NCBI GenBank assembly: GCA_900552685.1
Contig: USAJ01000002.1
Coordinates: forward strand, 1-64,000
DNA length: 64,000 nucleotides
Direction of reading: 5' to 3'
Origin: an uncultured Collinsella sp.
Lineage (GTDB): Bacteria; Actinomycetota; Coriobacteriia; Coriobacteriales; Coriobacteriaceae
Each line of letters begins with the position of its first letter. Position 1 is the first letter of the stretch. The translations under genes and the position numbers were made by a program. Below, piece by piece: positions 31,003 through 40,054 of the stretch. Below the pieces are notes generated by a model. The model did no database searches. It was given only the letters and a program-made list of their open reading frames with translations, and was not told where the DNA came from.

Positions 31003-31041
31003 GTCAATCACTTCTTTCCTAATCAGCAGGGACAAGCGCAC

Positions 31042-31545
31042 CTATTGCTCTTGTCCCAAGCGGACAAAGTGGGAAAAGTCGTTGGCGGCCACGGCGTCGT
31101 ACACGGCGTCGACGGCGTCAAAGACCTCCGGGGACATGGGGTTATAGAACTCCGTATCGCCCGGCTGAATCCCTATGAAGACGATATCTTCGCACGATTG
31201 CTCAATCTCTTCGATCAGAATCGACAAAGGGAGCGAATGCGTGGTGAACATCGACTTGCGGGCCACGTCGCGTTTGTCAAGCAGACGGATGGAGCCGACG
31301 GGCAGCGCCATGTCGGCCGCATCGACCAAAACCAAACGCGGCGGACGCTCGCGCTTGACCTCGATGATGTCGTCCTCGGGCGTTTGTCCGCCGTCGATGG
31401 TGTACCAACCGGCGATGGGCGCGTCCTCCATCTTTTTGGAGAGCACGGGGCCGGCGGCATCGTCGGCGCGCAGCACGCTTCCCGCCGTGAGCACGATACC
31501 CGCAAACGGTACGCCGTTCACACGACCATCCACAACGCGACCCAT
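31042..31545 (-). CDS. hycI: Hydrogenase maturation endopeptidase, HycI type
   Basis: 167-residue cytosolic peptidase that trims the C-terminal extension of the [NiFe] large subunit after nickel insertion. It aligns along its length with HycI: RADDAAGP (metal-binding Asp at about 28), the segment YTIDGGQTPEDDI, LVLVDAADM (second acidic ligand), FTTHSLPL with the conserved His, and FIGIQPGDTEFYNPMSPEV. The usual GN of the first motif is AG here. It overlaps hycH by one base and precedes focA. Its target is HycE (33630-35402), which carries the matching extension. Confidence 0.9.
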   Translation of the reverse strand: MGRVVDGRVNGVPFAGIVLTAGSVLRADDAAGPVLSKKMEDAPIAGWYTIDGGQTPEDDIIEVKRERPPRLVLVDAADMALPVGSIRLLDKRDVARKSMFTTHSLPLSILIEEIEQSCEDIVFIGIQPGDTEFYNPMSPEVFDAVDAVYDAVAANDFSHFVRLGQEQ

Positions 31546-32126
31546 TACTGCAACCTTCCCGTCAGATACACGCCCGACACATCGCGCACGCGCTCAACCA
31601 GATCGCGAAACTTCATTAAAAACGCGACCTGCTGGGCATGAAGGCCAAAGTCGTCATCGAACACCGAGATGCCGGCCTTGGCAGAACCGCGAAAACCGCG
31701 CTCGTCGAGCAGCGCATCGCAGGCCTCGAGCAGCGACGGCACCGCCGCCTTGTCGAGCTGGCACTCACCAAAGGAGTGGATGGCCTCAAACTTGGTCTTG
31801 GCCTCCCCCTCCGGCAGCGCGTCGACGAGCGAATAGAACACGTTCACCGGCACCGACAGGCGCGGCTCAAAGCAATCGAGCACGCCGGTGTGGTGGCCCA
31901 CGGCGAGCGTGTAGTACAGCACGTCGCAGGCCTCCTGGGGAACGTCTTCCTCGGTCTCCACAAACTTACGCGTGAGCTCGTAGAAGACCACCTGGTCGGG
32001 CGTATGGCCCAGGCAGGGGTCGGCGACGCCCTCGGCAGCCTCGTCGCTTGCGCGCGAGGCATCGCCAAAAGAGCCGCCGAGCATGCCGGGACCCGCAAAG
32101 TAACCAGAGCGGTCCGTGAGCTCCAT
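31545..32126 (-). CDS. hycH: Formate hydrogenlyase maturation protein HycH
   Basis: 193-residue cytosolic protein. After about 45 residues without clear homology, the sequence follows HycH: VVFYELTRKFVE, DVLYYTLAVGHHTGVLDCFE, and a C-terminal RDVSGVYLTGRLQ. HycH is needed for assembly of hydrogenase-3 with its large subunit precursor. The N-terminal extension is Gly/Asp-rich (MELTDRSGYFAGPGMLGGS). It is adjacent to hycG with no gap (stop and start abut), so it is part of the operon. Confidence 0.85.
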   Translation of the reverse strand: MELTDRSGYFAGPGMLGGSFGDASRASDEAAEGVADPCLGHTPDQVVFYELTRKFVETEEDVPQEACDVLYYTLAVGHHTGVLDCFEPRLSVPVNVFYSLVDALPEGEAKTKFEAIHSFGECQLDKAAVPSLLEACDALLDERGFRGSAKAGISVFDDDFGLHAQQVAFLMKFRDLVERVRDVSGVYLTGRLQ

Positions 32127-32909
32127 CTAGCGACCTCCGGCCAGCACCAGATCCTGCAGCGCCGAGTACACCTCGACGCGGCGCGGATCGTCCTGCTTGT
32201 CAATGAGCAGCGCCATGGCACCGCGGATATCGCCCTTGGGCGCGCCCTCGAGCGTATCCATAAACTCGTTGGCCAAGTCGCGGCCGTAACGGTAGCCGCT
32301 CATGGCGCGAGCTTCGCGCTCAATGGCAACGCGCAGCTTGTACGGCACGCCGGGGTGCAGGATATCGGCCTGCTCGCCGGCGGCCTCCACCGTGGTCTCG
32401 GCATGGAGTTTTTGGTCCAGCAGACCAAGTGCCATGGCAAAGCCGTAGACGGTCTGCGCGGGGCTGGGCGGGCAGCCGGGGATGTAGACATCGACCGGCA
32501 GAATCTTGTCCGTGCCGCCCCAGACGCAGTAGTTGTCGTAGAAGATGCCGCCGGTGCAGCCGCAAGCGCCATAGGACACCACGATCTTGGGATCGGGTGC
32601 GGCCTCAAAAGCGCGCAGGGCCGGCATGCGCATGGCACGCGTCACGGCACCGGTGTACAGCAGCACATCGGCGTGACGGGGCGAGGGCACGACCTTGATG
32701 CCAAAGCGCTCGACGTCGAAGACGGGCGTGATGGAACCAAAGATCTCGATCTCGCAGCCGTTGCAGCCGCCGCAGTCGACACGGTAGACGTACACCGAGC
32801 GCTTGATCTTCTTAAGAAGGGTCGCCTTGGCCTTCTCGATGCTCTCGTCGAGCTCGATCTTGGTCGGGCGGTACTGAAGCCGCTCGGGTAAAAGCGTGGG
32901 TTCGGCCAT
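32127..32909 (-). CDS. hyfI: [NiFe] hydrogenase small subunit, HycG/HyfI (NuoB-like)
   Basis: 260-residue peripheral subunit carrying the proximal 4Fe-4S cluster next to the nickel site. Ligands are visible in CGGCNGCEIE (about 45-54), GACGCTGG (about 118) and PGCPPSP (about 150). The rest follows the NuoB/HycG fold; about 80 residues at the C-terminus (from GEQADILHPG) go beyond NuoB, as in HycG. It sits 2 bases downstream of the ferredoxin subunit gene and receives electrons from it. Confidence 0.92.
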   Translation of the reverse strand: MAEPTLLPERLQYRPTKIELDESIEKAKATLLKKIKRSVYVYRVDCGGCNGCEIEIFGSITPVFDVERFGIKVVPSPRHADVLLYTGAVTRAMRMPALRAFEAAPDPKIVVSYGACGCTGGIFYDNYCVWGGTDKILPVDVYIPGCPPSPAQTVYGFAMALGLLDQKLHAETTVEAAGEQADILHPGVPYKLRVAIEREARAMSGYRYGRDLANEFMDTLEGAPKGDIRGAMALLIDKQDDPRRVEVYSALQDLVLAGGR

Positions 32910-32911
32910 GG

Positions 32912-33628
32912 TTACTCCTCCTTCGTATCAAAATCCATGATGATGCCCTCGACCGGCGCAGGACCGGCGGGAATCTCGGGCGCATCGGGGTTGAGCTCAC
33001 GGTCGATATACTCCGGGTTCACGCCGTGGCCGCCCAGATACTCCATGCCGGGGCCCTGGGGCTCACCGGACGCAAGCGTCTCGTTGGCAGCCATGCCGTG
33101 TGCGTTGCCGGTCTTTACGGCCGAGGCGGCGCGCAGGGCGTCGAGCTCGCGCTTGCACTCCTGGCACATACCGACGGTACGGGCGACCTGCTCGGCCTCC
33201 ATGCCGCCGGCCTTTTGCAGCAGGCGCTTAGCGTAGTCGACCTCCTTGTGCGGGGCAAACGGCTTACCGCAACGCGAGCAGTGCTCGAGCGTATAGACGC
33301 TCTTGCTAGTGAGGTCGTCCTTGCTCATGACGGCCAGCTCAAACTCCTCGGTGAGCTTGATGGCCTCCATGGGGCAGGCTTCCTCACAGCGGCCGCAAAA
33401 GATGCAGCGGCCGTAGTCGATCGACCAGGTGATGGTGTCGGCCGCAAGGTCGGTGTCCATGCGAATGGCATCGGCCGGGCACGCCACGCCGCAGGCAACG
33501 CAGGCGATGCAGAGCTCGGCGTTGTGCTCGGGCTTGCCGCGCATGTCCTTGTTGGTGGGGAACGGCGCAAACGGGTACTTGACCGTCGCGTCGCCGGCCT
33601 TGGCGTTAACCTTCCAAAGCTTCAGCAT
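32912..33628 (-). CDS. hyfH: Polyferredoxin subunit, HycF/HyfH (NuoI-like)
   Basis: 238-residue 2x[4Fe-4S] protein linking formate dehydrogenase electrons to the hydrogenase small subunit. Motifs are CIACVACGVACP (about 40-51) and CIFCGRCEEACP (about 75-86). After them two further Cys pairs (CSRCGK about 114, CQEC about 150) could form a zinc site, as in HycF. The tail is Pro/Glu-rich. Start ATG 33628 comes one base after the hycE stop (TAATATG), so coupled translation is likely; the longer frame upstream overlaps hycE and is not used. Confidence 0.92.
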   Translation of the reverse strand: MLKLWKVNAKAGDATVKYPFAPFPTNKDMRGKPEHNAELCIACVACGVACPADAIRMDTDLAADTITWSIDYGRCIFCGRCEEACPMEAIKLTEEFELAVMSKDDLTSKSVYTLEHCSRCGKPFAPHKEVDYAKRLLQKAGGMEAEQVARTVGMCQECKRELDALRAASAVKTGNAHGMAANETLASGEPQGPGMEYLGGHGVNPEYIDRELNPDAPEIPAGPAPVEGIIMDFDTKEE

Positions 33629-33629
33629 A

Positions 33630-35402
33630 TTAGAGCGCCTCCTCATCGAGCGGAGCGGCCATGGTGCCCTCGCCCGCAAGCGGCGACTTGTCGCGCCAGA
33701 CGTTCTCGAACTGCTCCTTGTCAAGCACGTGGTCGCGCTTGGCGGCGACATCGGTCACCGTCACGCGGTCGGTGCAGGAGTAGCACGGGTCGAGCGAGCC
33801 GACGATCAGCGCCGCGTCGCCCACGGTGTTGCCGCGGAACATGTAGCGCAGGACCGGCCAGTTGCTGTACGTGGCGGCCTTAGCGCGCCAGCGGTAGCAC
33901 TTCTGGTTATTGCCGAGCATGGCCCAGTGCACGTCCTCGCCGCGCGGCGCCTCGGTGGCGCCGATGGCGTACTTGTGCGGGGTGTACTCCCAATCCGTGG
34001 TGAGGATGGGGCCCGACGGGCAGTTCTCGAGCATGGTCTCGATCATGTCGATCGAATCATAGACCTCCTGGATGCGAACGGCGGTACGGCCGAAGGCATC
34101 GCAGGTGTCGGCCGTGGCGGCGTGCATCTTTTGAACGTCCGGATCGGCGTAGCCGTCGAAGGGATGGTCAAAGCGCACGTCGCGGGCATAGCCCGAGCCA
34201 CGCATGAGCGGGCCGACCGGCGAGAAGTCGCGTGCAATCTTGCGGTCCAAGATGCCGATACCGCTCGTACGCTCAATAAAGTTGGGCGTGGAGAGCAAGA
34301 CGTCGACGAGTTCCTGAACCTCGGAGCGCAGCTGGTGGATGGTCGTGAGCGTGGAAAGCTTCTGCTCGGCCAAAATGTCGCGACGCACGCCGCCGATCAC
34401 GTTGAGGCCGTAGGTCTTGCGGTGACCGGAGAGCTTCTCGGCCAGATCCATGGACTTCTCGCGGACGCGGAAGAACTGCTGGAAGCCGGAGTCGAAGCCC
34501 GTGTAGTGCGACGCAAGGCCAATGTTGAGCAGATGCGAGTGCAGGCGCTCGACCTCGAGCATGATGGCGCGGATGTACTGGGCGCGCGGGGGGACATGAA
34601 TGCCCTGGGCGCGCTCGACGGCCTCGGCATAGGCCACCGAGTGGGCGCAGCCGCAGATGCCGCAGATGCGGTCGGCGAGGAACGTCACGGCGTCATAGTT
34701 CAGGCGCGTCTCGGCGACCTTCTCCATGCCGCGGTGCACGTAGAACAGGCGGTAGTCGGCGTCGACGATCGTCTCACCCTCAACGAACAGGCGGAAGTGG
34801 CCGGGCTCGTCGGAGGTAATGTGTAACGGGCCCATGGGGACGAGCGTCGTCTCCTTGCCCTTGGTATCGGCCAGGAACTCGTAGTTTTCCATGTCACTCG
34901 CGGGAGCGGGACGGAAACGGTAGTCCATGGAGTCCTTGCGCAGCGGGTACAGGCCGCTGGGCCAGTCATCGGGCAGTACCAGGCGGCGACGGTCGGGCAG
35001 ACCCTCGGGGATCAGGCCGAACATGTCGCGCAGCTCGCGCTCGCCCCACACGCAGGCGGGGACGAACGGCGTCACGGACGGGAACGTCATCTTGGCGGGA
35101 TCGACCTCGGTGCGCACGGTCACCCAGCCGGGGTCCTCCCCCTCCATGGAGATGACGTAGTACACGGCGTAACGGCCGCACAGGCTGCGCTCATCGTTGC
35201 CGATGATCACGGGAATCCAGCCGTAGCGCTCGTAGTACAGGTAGTGGACGGCCTCGGGCAGCTTGTCCTGCTTGACGGTGATCGTCAGCTGGTCCTCGCA
35301 CTGCCACTCGACCTTCTCGATAGCGCCCGGCACTGCGGCGCGCAGGGCCTCGACGTGGCTTTCGCAACGACGAGCGTAGTCCTTCTTTTCAGGTTCTGCC
35401 AT
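33630..35402 (-). CDS. hycE: [NiFe] hydrogenase large subunit precursor, HycE/HyfG (NuoCD-like fusion)
   Basis: 590-residue catalytic subunit. Residues 1-190 are a NuoC-like domain (ELRDMFGLIPEGLPDRRRLVLP), the rest NuoD-like. Nickel ligands are RICGICGCAH (about 255) and DPCYSC near residue 540. After the last pair a tail of about 45 residues starts at TDRVTVTDVAAKR; by analogy with E. coli HycE, cleavage by HycI would fall after the Arg of CTDR. It makes H2 from protons using formate electrons, or runs in reverse. It lies between hyfF and hyfH with gaps of 1-4 bases. Confidence 0.94.
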   Translation of the reverse strand: MAEPEKKDYARRCESHVEALRAAVPGAIEKVEWQCEDQLTITVKQDKLPEAVHYLYYERYGWIPVIIGNDERSLCGRYAVYYVISMEGEDPGWVTVRTEVDPAKMTFPSVTPFVPACVWGERELRDMFGLIPEGLPDRRRLVLPDDWPSGLYPLRKDSMDYRFRPAPASDMENYEFLADTKGKETTLVPMGPLHITSDEPGHFRLFVEGETIVDADYRLFYVHRGMEKVAETRLNYDAVTFLADRICGICGCAHSVAYAEAVERAQGIHVPPRAQYIRAIMLEVERLHSHLLNIGLASHYTGFDSGFQQFFRVREKSMDLAEKLSGHRKTYGLNVIGGVRRDILAEQKLSTLTTIHQLRSEVQELVDVLLSTPNFIERTSGIGILDRKIARDFSPVGPLMRGSGYARDVRFDHPFDGYADPDVQKMHAATADTCDAFGRTAVRIQEVYDSIDMIETMLENCPSGPILTTDWEYTPHKYAIGATEAPRGEDVHWAMLGNNQKCYRWRAKAATYSNWPVLRYMFRGNTVGDAALIVGSLDPCYSCTDRVTVTDVAAKRDHVLDKEQFENVWRDKSPLAGEGTMAAPLDEEAL

Positions 35403-35406
35403 GGTG

Positions 35407-36972
35407 CTAATTCACCTCGCTTGTCTTGGTCTGGGAACTGAACACCATGCGGTAGAGAGGAGCCTCGTGGAGCTCTTCGACGCTCTGGTTCAAAACGACG
35501 GACGTTGCATCCTCGACGCCGCTCGTGATGGCGACCGGGGTGGCGATACCGAACCACATGACCACGATCGCGAGGGCGATCTCGGGGATGATCATGAGGG
35601 CGGGCACCTCGTGGCGCTTCATGCCCTCGGGCGCCTTGCCGAAGATGGACTTGAGCGCGATGCCGGTAAGGGCAAAGTACACGCCGGTGAGGCCAATGGC
35701 CACGAGCACGACCACCCAGATGGGACCGGACTGGACGCCGGCCACGAAGGTGAGGAACTCGGAGATGAACAGGGCGAACGGCGGGAAGGCGGCGAGCGTG
35801 AGCAGGGCGATGATGGTGAGCGCTGCCGTGACGGGAGCGATCTCGACGACGCCCTTGATCTTGTTCAGGTCGCGGGTGTGGTAGATGTGCTGGATGTTAC
35901 CGGCCATGCAGAAGGCGAGCGCCTTCGTGAAACCGTGGAAGATGCAGTGCAGCAGGCAGGCGGCGATACCGAGCGGACCACCGATACCCAGGCACAGCGC
36001 GACCACGCCGACGTTGTCGACGGAGGAGTACGCGAAGCGGCGCTTGATATCGTCCTGCTTAAAGATGCACAGGGCGGCCACCAGGATGGACAGCGTGCCC
36101 AGGATGAGCAGGAGCGTACGCGGATAGGTGTCGCCCACCGTGATGATGGACAGGGAGTAGAAGCGGATGATCACCAGCATGGCGCACTTGAGCAGCACGC
36201 CCGAGAGCAGCGCGGAGACCGGGCTCGGAGCCTGGGAGTGCGCGTCGGGCAGCCAAGTGTGCATGGGGAACAGGCCCGCCTTGGTGCCGAAGCCGATGAC
36301 GATGAACGCGAACGCGAGGCGCACGAGCATCGGGTCGAACTGGTCGGCGTAGGGCATGATGGAGGTGAGGAAGGCTGCCTCATGCGCGTTGGGCATGATA
36401 TCGGCGGCGTTCGCGTAGATGAGCAGCGTGCCAAACAGGCCGAAGGCCACGCCGGCGGTGCAGACCATCGCGTACTTCCAAGACGCCTCGAGCGCCTGCT
36501 TGTTCTTGTAGATGCCCACGAGGAACACGGTCGACAACGTGGTGGCCTCGACCGCCGCCCAGGTGAGGATGATGTTGTTGGACAGGCAGGCGAGCAGCAT
36601 CGTGAAAACGAACAGGCTAAACAGCGCGTAGTACTGCTTGGTGCGCTCGGCCGGCATGGTCTTCTCCTCGATATCGATCTTGATATAGGAGATGGAGTAC
36701 ACGCCGGTGATGAACCCGATGATGCCTACCAGAAGGACGAAGATCGACGAGAGCGAATCGAGATGGAGCCACAGGCCCAAAGCGTCGATATTCTGCCCGC
36801 TCGAGAGCATGGTTCCCGCGGTGACGACCGAAAGGACGAGGGTCGCCGCGACGGAGATGGTGTTGAGCCCCGCAAAGACGCTGTAGGACGTCGTCTTGGG
36901 GAGCGCAGCCATAATCAGGGAGAACACGAGGGGACAAGCGAGCAGGGCGACCGTCAGCATTGAAACATCCAT
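35407..36972 (-). CDS. hyfF: Hydrogenase-4 type membrane subunit HyfF (antiporter-like)
   Basis: 521-residue polytopic membrane protein of the NuoL/M/N-MrpD family. The core motif GFGTKAGLFPMHTWLPDAHS (about 223-242) with the conserved Lys, followed by SQAPSPVSALLSGVLLKCA, marks a proton or sodium translocating subunit; an acidic residue lies in the earlier AAVEATTLSTVFLVG span. With HyfD, HyfE and HyfB it goes beyond the minimal two membrane proteins of hydrogenase-3, so the complex is of the hydrogenase-4 type and may conserve energy as an ion gradient. Starts 4 bases downstream of hyfE. Confidence 0.9.
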   Translation of the reverse strand: MDVSMLTVALLACPLVFSLIMAALPKTTSYSVFAGLNTISVAATLVLSVVTAGTMLSSGQNIDALGLWLHLDSLSSIFVLLVGIIGFITGVYSISYIKIDIEEKTMPAERTKQYYALFSLFVFTMLLACLSNNIILTWAAVEATTLSTVFLVGIYKNKQALEASWKYAMVCTAGVAFGLFGTLLIYANAADIMPNAHEAAFLTSIMPYADQFDPMLVRLAFAFIVIGFGTKAGLFPMHTWLPDAHSQAPSPVSALLSGVLLKCAMLVIIRFYSLSIITVGDTYPRTLLLILGTLSILVAALCIFKQDDIKRRFAYSSVDNVGVVALCLGIGGPLGIAACLLHCIFHGFTKALAFCMAGNIQHIYHTRDLNKIKGVVEIAPVTAALTIIALLTLAAFPPFALFISEFLTFVAGVQSGPIWVVVLVAIGLTGVYFALTGIALKSIFGKAPEGMKRHEVPALMIIPEIALAIVVMWFGIATPVAITSGVEDATSVVLNQSVEELHEAPLYRMVFSSQTKTSEVN

Positions 36973-36975
36973 GGC

Positions 36976-37629
36976 CTACCCCTTCAATTCGGTCAGGTCG
37001 TGGGAGTCGAGCGACTTGGTGTCGTTCCAGATCCTCACGACGACGGCGGACATGATGATGACGGCGAAAATGGCGTCGGTGGCGATGCCGATCTCGATGA
37101 TCTCGGGGGCCGTGGGCGCGAGCAGGGCGAGCGTCACGTGGCTACCGTTCTCCATAAGGCAGTACCCGAAGATTTGCTTGAGGATGTTGCGCTGGGAGAT
37201 GATGCACGTGAGGCCGACGAAGAAGTGCGCGAAGCTGATGGCGAGGGCCGGAGTAGCCACCTCAGCGGTGGGCAGGCTCAGGCGCGTGACCACCGCGAAG
37301 CAGATGGCCACCTCCAGACCGGTGAGGATGATGGTCCAGGCCGGCTTGATGGAGGAGGTCAGCGTGCTATCGGCAGGCGAACCCATCTTTTTGTAGGCAC
37401 GGTTGAGAATGAACGGAACGAGGATCACCTTGGTGACGAAGGCCGACGCGGCCCACATGAGAAGCTCGGTGGCACCGGTGGTGAGGCCCAGGGTGAGCAG
37501 CACGCCCACCAGGACAACCGACTGGATCGCGTACCACTTAATGGCGGACGGGATGGTCTTCGAGACGACCACCATGGTGGAGGTCACGATCAGAAGACCG
37601 CCCAGGATATTGACTAACGAATAACCCAT
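36976..37629 (-). CDS. hyfE: Hydrogenase-4 type membrane subunit HyfE
   Basis: 217-residue membrane protein with about seven hydrophobic spans. It resembles HyfE, whose C-terminal half is related to NuoK/MrpC; the segment FAHFFVGLTCIISQRNILKQIFGYCLMENG followed by SHVTLALLAP lies in the C-terminal half (described here in two parts, positions about 132-172). It probably contributes to the ion path between the antiporter-like subunits. Gene order B-C-D-E-F matches E. coli hyf. There are short spacers on both sides. Confidence 0.88.
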   Translation of the reverse strand: MGYSLVNILGGLLIVTSTMVVVSKTIPSAIKWYAIQSVVLVGVLLTLGLTTGATELLMWAASAFVTKVILVPFILNRAYKKMGSPADSTLTSSIKPAWTIILTGLEVAICFAVVTRLSLPTAEVATPALAISFAHFFVGLTCIISQRNILKQIFGYCLMENGSHVTLALLAPTAPEIIEIGIATDAIFAVIIMSAVVVRIWNDTKSLDSHDLTELKG

Positions 37630-37639
37630 GTCCTACCTC

Positions 37640-39097
37640 CTAACCCATCCAACTAGAGGACAGAGGACCGGCGACGACGACCATGATCATGAGGACGACG
37701 AACACGAACGCCATGGCGCGCGGAAGGGGCTGGCCGGCGGCCACGGTCTCGCTCGGCTCACCGGGCAGGACCTTACCCATCCAACGCAGGAACCATGCGA
37801 AGGTGGCGACGGTCTCGACGACCATGACGCACACGAGGACGAAGATGACCGTGTTGGAAGCACCAACCGCGAAGCCACCGGAAATAATCTGGAACTTGGA
37901 GAAGAACGTGCTCATGGGGGGCACGCCGGCGATAGCGGTCGCGGCGACCGCGAAGCCCACGCCCGTGACCGGGTACTTCTTCATGAGGCCCTGGATCTTG
38001 GGCAACATACGGGTTCCCAGCGTGAAGCTGAGGGAGCCGGCGATGAGGAAGAACAGGGTCTTGGTGAACGCGTGGTTGAAGATGTGCTCGACGGCGCCGT
38101 TGAACGCCATCTGGCTTCCGAACACGGAGAGGCCCAGGCCGAAGAACACGTAGGCGAGCTGCGCGATCGTCGAGAAGGCGAGCAGGCGCTTCATATCCTT
38201 CTGGGGCAGGTACATGAGGAAGCCGAAGAGCATGGTCACGACGGCGTCGATGATGGCGACCCAACCGACGATCTCGGGGATATCGCCGGCACTCGCAAGA
38301 GCGCGGGCGAACACGCACACGCCGACCTTCACCATGGACGCGCCATGGAGGTAGGCGGAAACGGGCGTGGGGGCCTCCATTGCGGAGGGCAGCCACATGT
38401 AGAGCGGGAACTGGGCGGACTTGGCCCAAGCGGCGAACAGGATGAGCAGCAGCACGACGGTCTTCATACCGGAATCGAGCTGGGAGATCGCGCTCAGCGC
38501 GAACGTGCCGGTTCCGGCGAACAGGAAGGCCGCGCCGATGTAGAGTCCCAGAGCGCCGATATGGGTGATGATGAGCGCCTTCATACCGGCCTTCTTGGCC
38601 GTGGGCGTCATGTAGTAGCTGATGAGGCCCCAGGAGCACACGCCGGTGATCTCGAAGAAAACGAGCTGGCCGACGATGGTGGAGCTGTAGGCGAGACCGG
38701 CCATGGCGCCGATGAACGTGGAGAAGTACACGTAGAAGCGGCGACGGGGCGCGTCGGGATGCTCCTTGTTCTTATCGCTCATGTACGGGAACGAATAGAT
38801 GACGACGAGCAGGCCGATAGCGACGAACGCGGGTGCGAGCAGCGTGCTCATCCGGTCGAATATGAAGCCCATGACCAAGGTCTGGCCCATACTCGCCCAG
38901 GTTACATCGACCGCGTTCATGCCGTTTCCGGCAAACGTCGCGGCCAAGCCAACGGAAGCGACCGTGGCGATGCCGCCGGCAAAGGCGCAGATCCATTTAG
39001 CGTAGGGACGCGGCAGCATGACGATGAGCAGGGAGCCCAGCATGGGGACGGCGATCGCCACCATGGCAAAGAGGGACAAGCTCGATTCGATTGACAT
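37640..39097 (-). CDS. hyfD: Hydrogenase-4 type membrane subunit HyfD (antiporter-like)
   Basis: 485-residue antiporter-like protein, about 14 hydrophobic spans. The conserved region reads WAKSAQFPLYMWLPSAMEAP (about 235-254), then TPVSAYLHGASMVKVGV, with the pump Lys. A Glu in the FEITGVCSWGLISYY span (about 145) matches the essential Glu of the NuoL family. It is the second of three such subunits here (HyfB, HyfD, HyfF). It starts 17 bases downstream of hyfC and is followed by hyfE after 10 bases. Confidence 0.9.
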   Translation of the reverse strand: MSIESSLSLFAMVAIAVPMLGSLLIVMLPRPYAKWICAFAGGIATVASVGLAATFAGNGMNAVDVTWASMGQTLVMGFIFDRMSTLLAPAFVAIGLLVVIYSFPYMSDKNKEHPDAPRRRFYVYFSTFIGAMAGLAYSSTIVGQLVFFEITGVCSWGLISYYMTPTAKKAGMKALIITHIGALGLYIGAAFLFAGTGTFALSAISQLDSGMKTVVLLLILFAAWAKSAQFPLYMWLPSAMEAPTPVSAYLHGASMVKVGVCVFARALASAGDIPEIVGWVAIIDAVVTMLFGFLMYLPQKDMKRLLAFSTIAQLAYVFFGLGLSVFGSQMAFNGAVEHIFNHAFTKTLFFLIAGSLSFTLGTRMLPKIQGLMKKYPVTGVGFAVAATAIAGVPPMSTFFSKFQIISGGFAVGASNTVIFVLVCVMVVETVATFAWFLRWMGKVLPGEPSETVAAGQPLPRAMAFVFVVLMIMVVVAGPLSSSWMG

Positions 39098-39113
39098 AGT
39101 TTCTCCCTTCTCC

Positions 39114-40037
39114 CTACACGCCTACGACGACGAAGACGAACGCGAGGACCGCGATGCCGACGACGGCCCAGGTCTGGTTACCGAGCACCTTGAAGCGCGA
39201 ACGGGAAACGGAGTTCTCGAGCACGCCGCAGACAACGAAATCGACCAGGCACTTGACAAGGAAGACGACGGCGCCCACGAGAGCGGTGACGCCGATGGTC
39301 GCGGGCTCTCCCCAGGGGATGAAGATGGAGGTGAACCAAGCGACGACCACGACCTGCTTCATGCCCATGGCGAGCTTCATCATGGCCAGGGACGGGCCGG
39401 AGAGCTCGGCGAGCGGGCCCTCCTGGAGCTCCTGCTCGGCTTCGGCCTGATCGAACGGAAGCTTGCCGAGCTCCATATAGCAGGCGGCCGCGAAGGCGAC
39501 GCCGGCGAGGATGACGGCGACGACGCTCGAGACGTTGCCCGTAACGATGTGCTGACCCATGGTCGCAATGTCCGTGGAGCCGCACACGATGGCGACGGTA
39601 AACAGCGCGATGAGCATGGACGGCTCGATGAGCACGCTCATGAGGAGCTCGCGGATACCGCCGAAGCCCGCGTAGGCGTTGGAGGAATCCACGCCGGACA
39701 GCGCGAAGAAGAAGCGGGACAGCGCGAGCGCGTACATGATGGTGATGGCGTCACCAAAGACGGGCATGGGGCTCTCGAGCGTGAACATGGGCAGGCCCAT
39801 GGCGAGCATGAACGACACCGCGAGGAACAGCGGCGGCATGATGCGCAGCACAAAGCTCGAGTCGGAACTCACGGACTCGGGACGCGCCATGAGCTTCGCG
39901 AGGTCCCGGTAATCCTGAAGGATGGACGGACCGCGGCGATTGTGCATCTTCGCGCGAATCACACGGGCGAGGCCGGAGAAGAAGGGCGCGACCAGCATGA
40001 CCACGAGGCCCTGCGCTATCGCAAGAACGATGTTCAT
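39114..40037 (-). CDS. hyfC: Membrane anchor subunit HyfC (NuoH/HycD-like)
   Basis: 307-residue membrane protein with about eight spans. It is the NuoH-like subunit on which the hydrogenase arm docks. The cytoplasmic loops hold RRGPSILQDYRDLAKL (about 32-47) and the acidic stretch PFDQAEAEQELQEGPLAELS (about 200-219), both typical. It links electron transfer to the antiporter-like subunits. Start ATG 40037 follows GAGAGG. It lies between hyfB and hyfD. Confidence 0.92.
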   Translation of the reverse strand: MNIVLAIAQGLVVMLVAPFFSGLARVIRAKMHNRRGPSILQDYRDLAKLMARPESVSSDSSFVLRIMPPLFLAVSFMLAMGLPMFTLESPMPVFGDAITIMYALALSRFFFALSGVDSSNAYAGFGGIRELLMSVLIEPSMLIALFTVAIVCGSTDIATMGQHIVTGNVSSVVAVILAGVAFAAACYMELGKLPFDQAEAEQELQEGPLAELSGPSLAMMKLAMGMKQVVVVAWFTSIFIPWGEPATIGVTALVGAVVFLVKCLVDFVVCGVLENSVSRSRFKVLGNQTWAVVGIAVLAFVFVVVGV

Positions 40038-40054
40038 AATATCCTCTCCCCTCT

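Noticed and set aside
35401..36963. Long plus-strand frames over the hyf genes (35401-36963, 37628-39094, 40358-41812)
   Set aside because: All are antisense shadows with Glu/Asp/Arg/Gly-rich composition, mirror images of membrane proteins.
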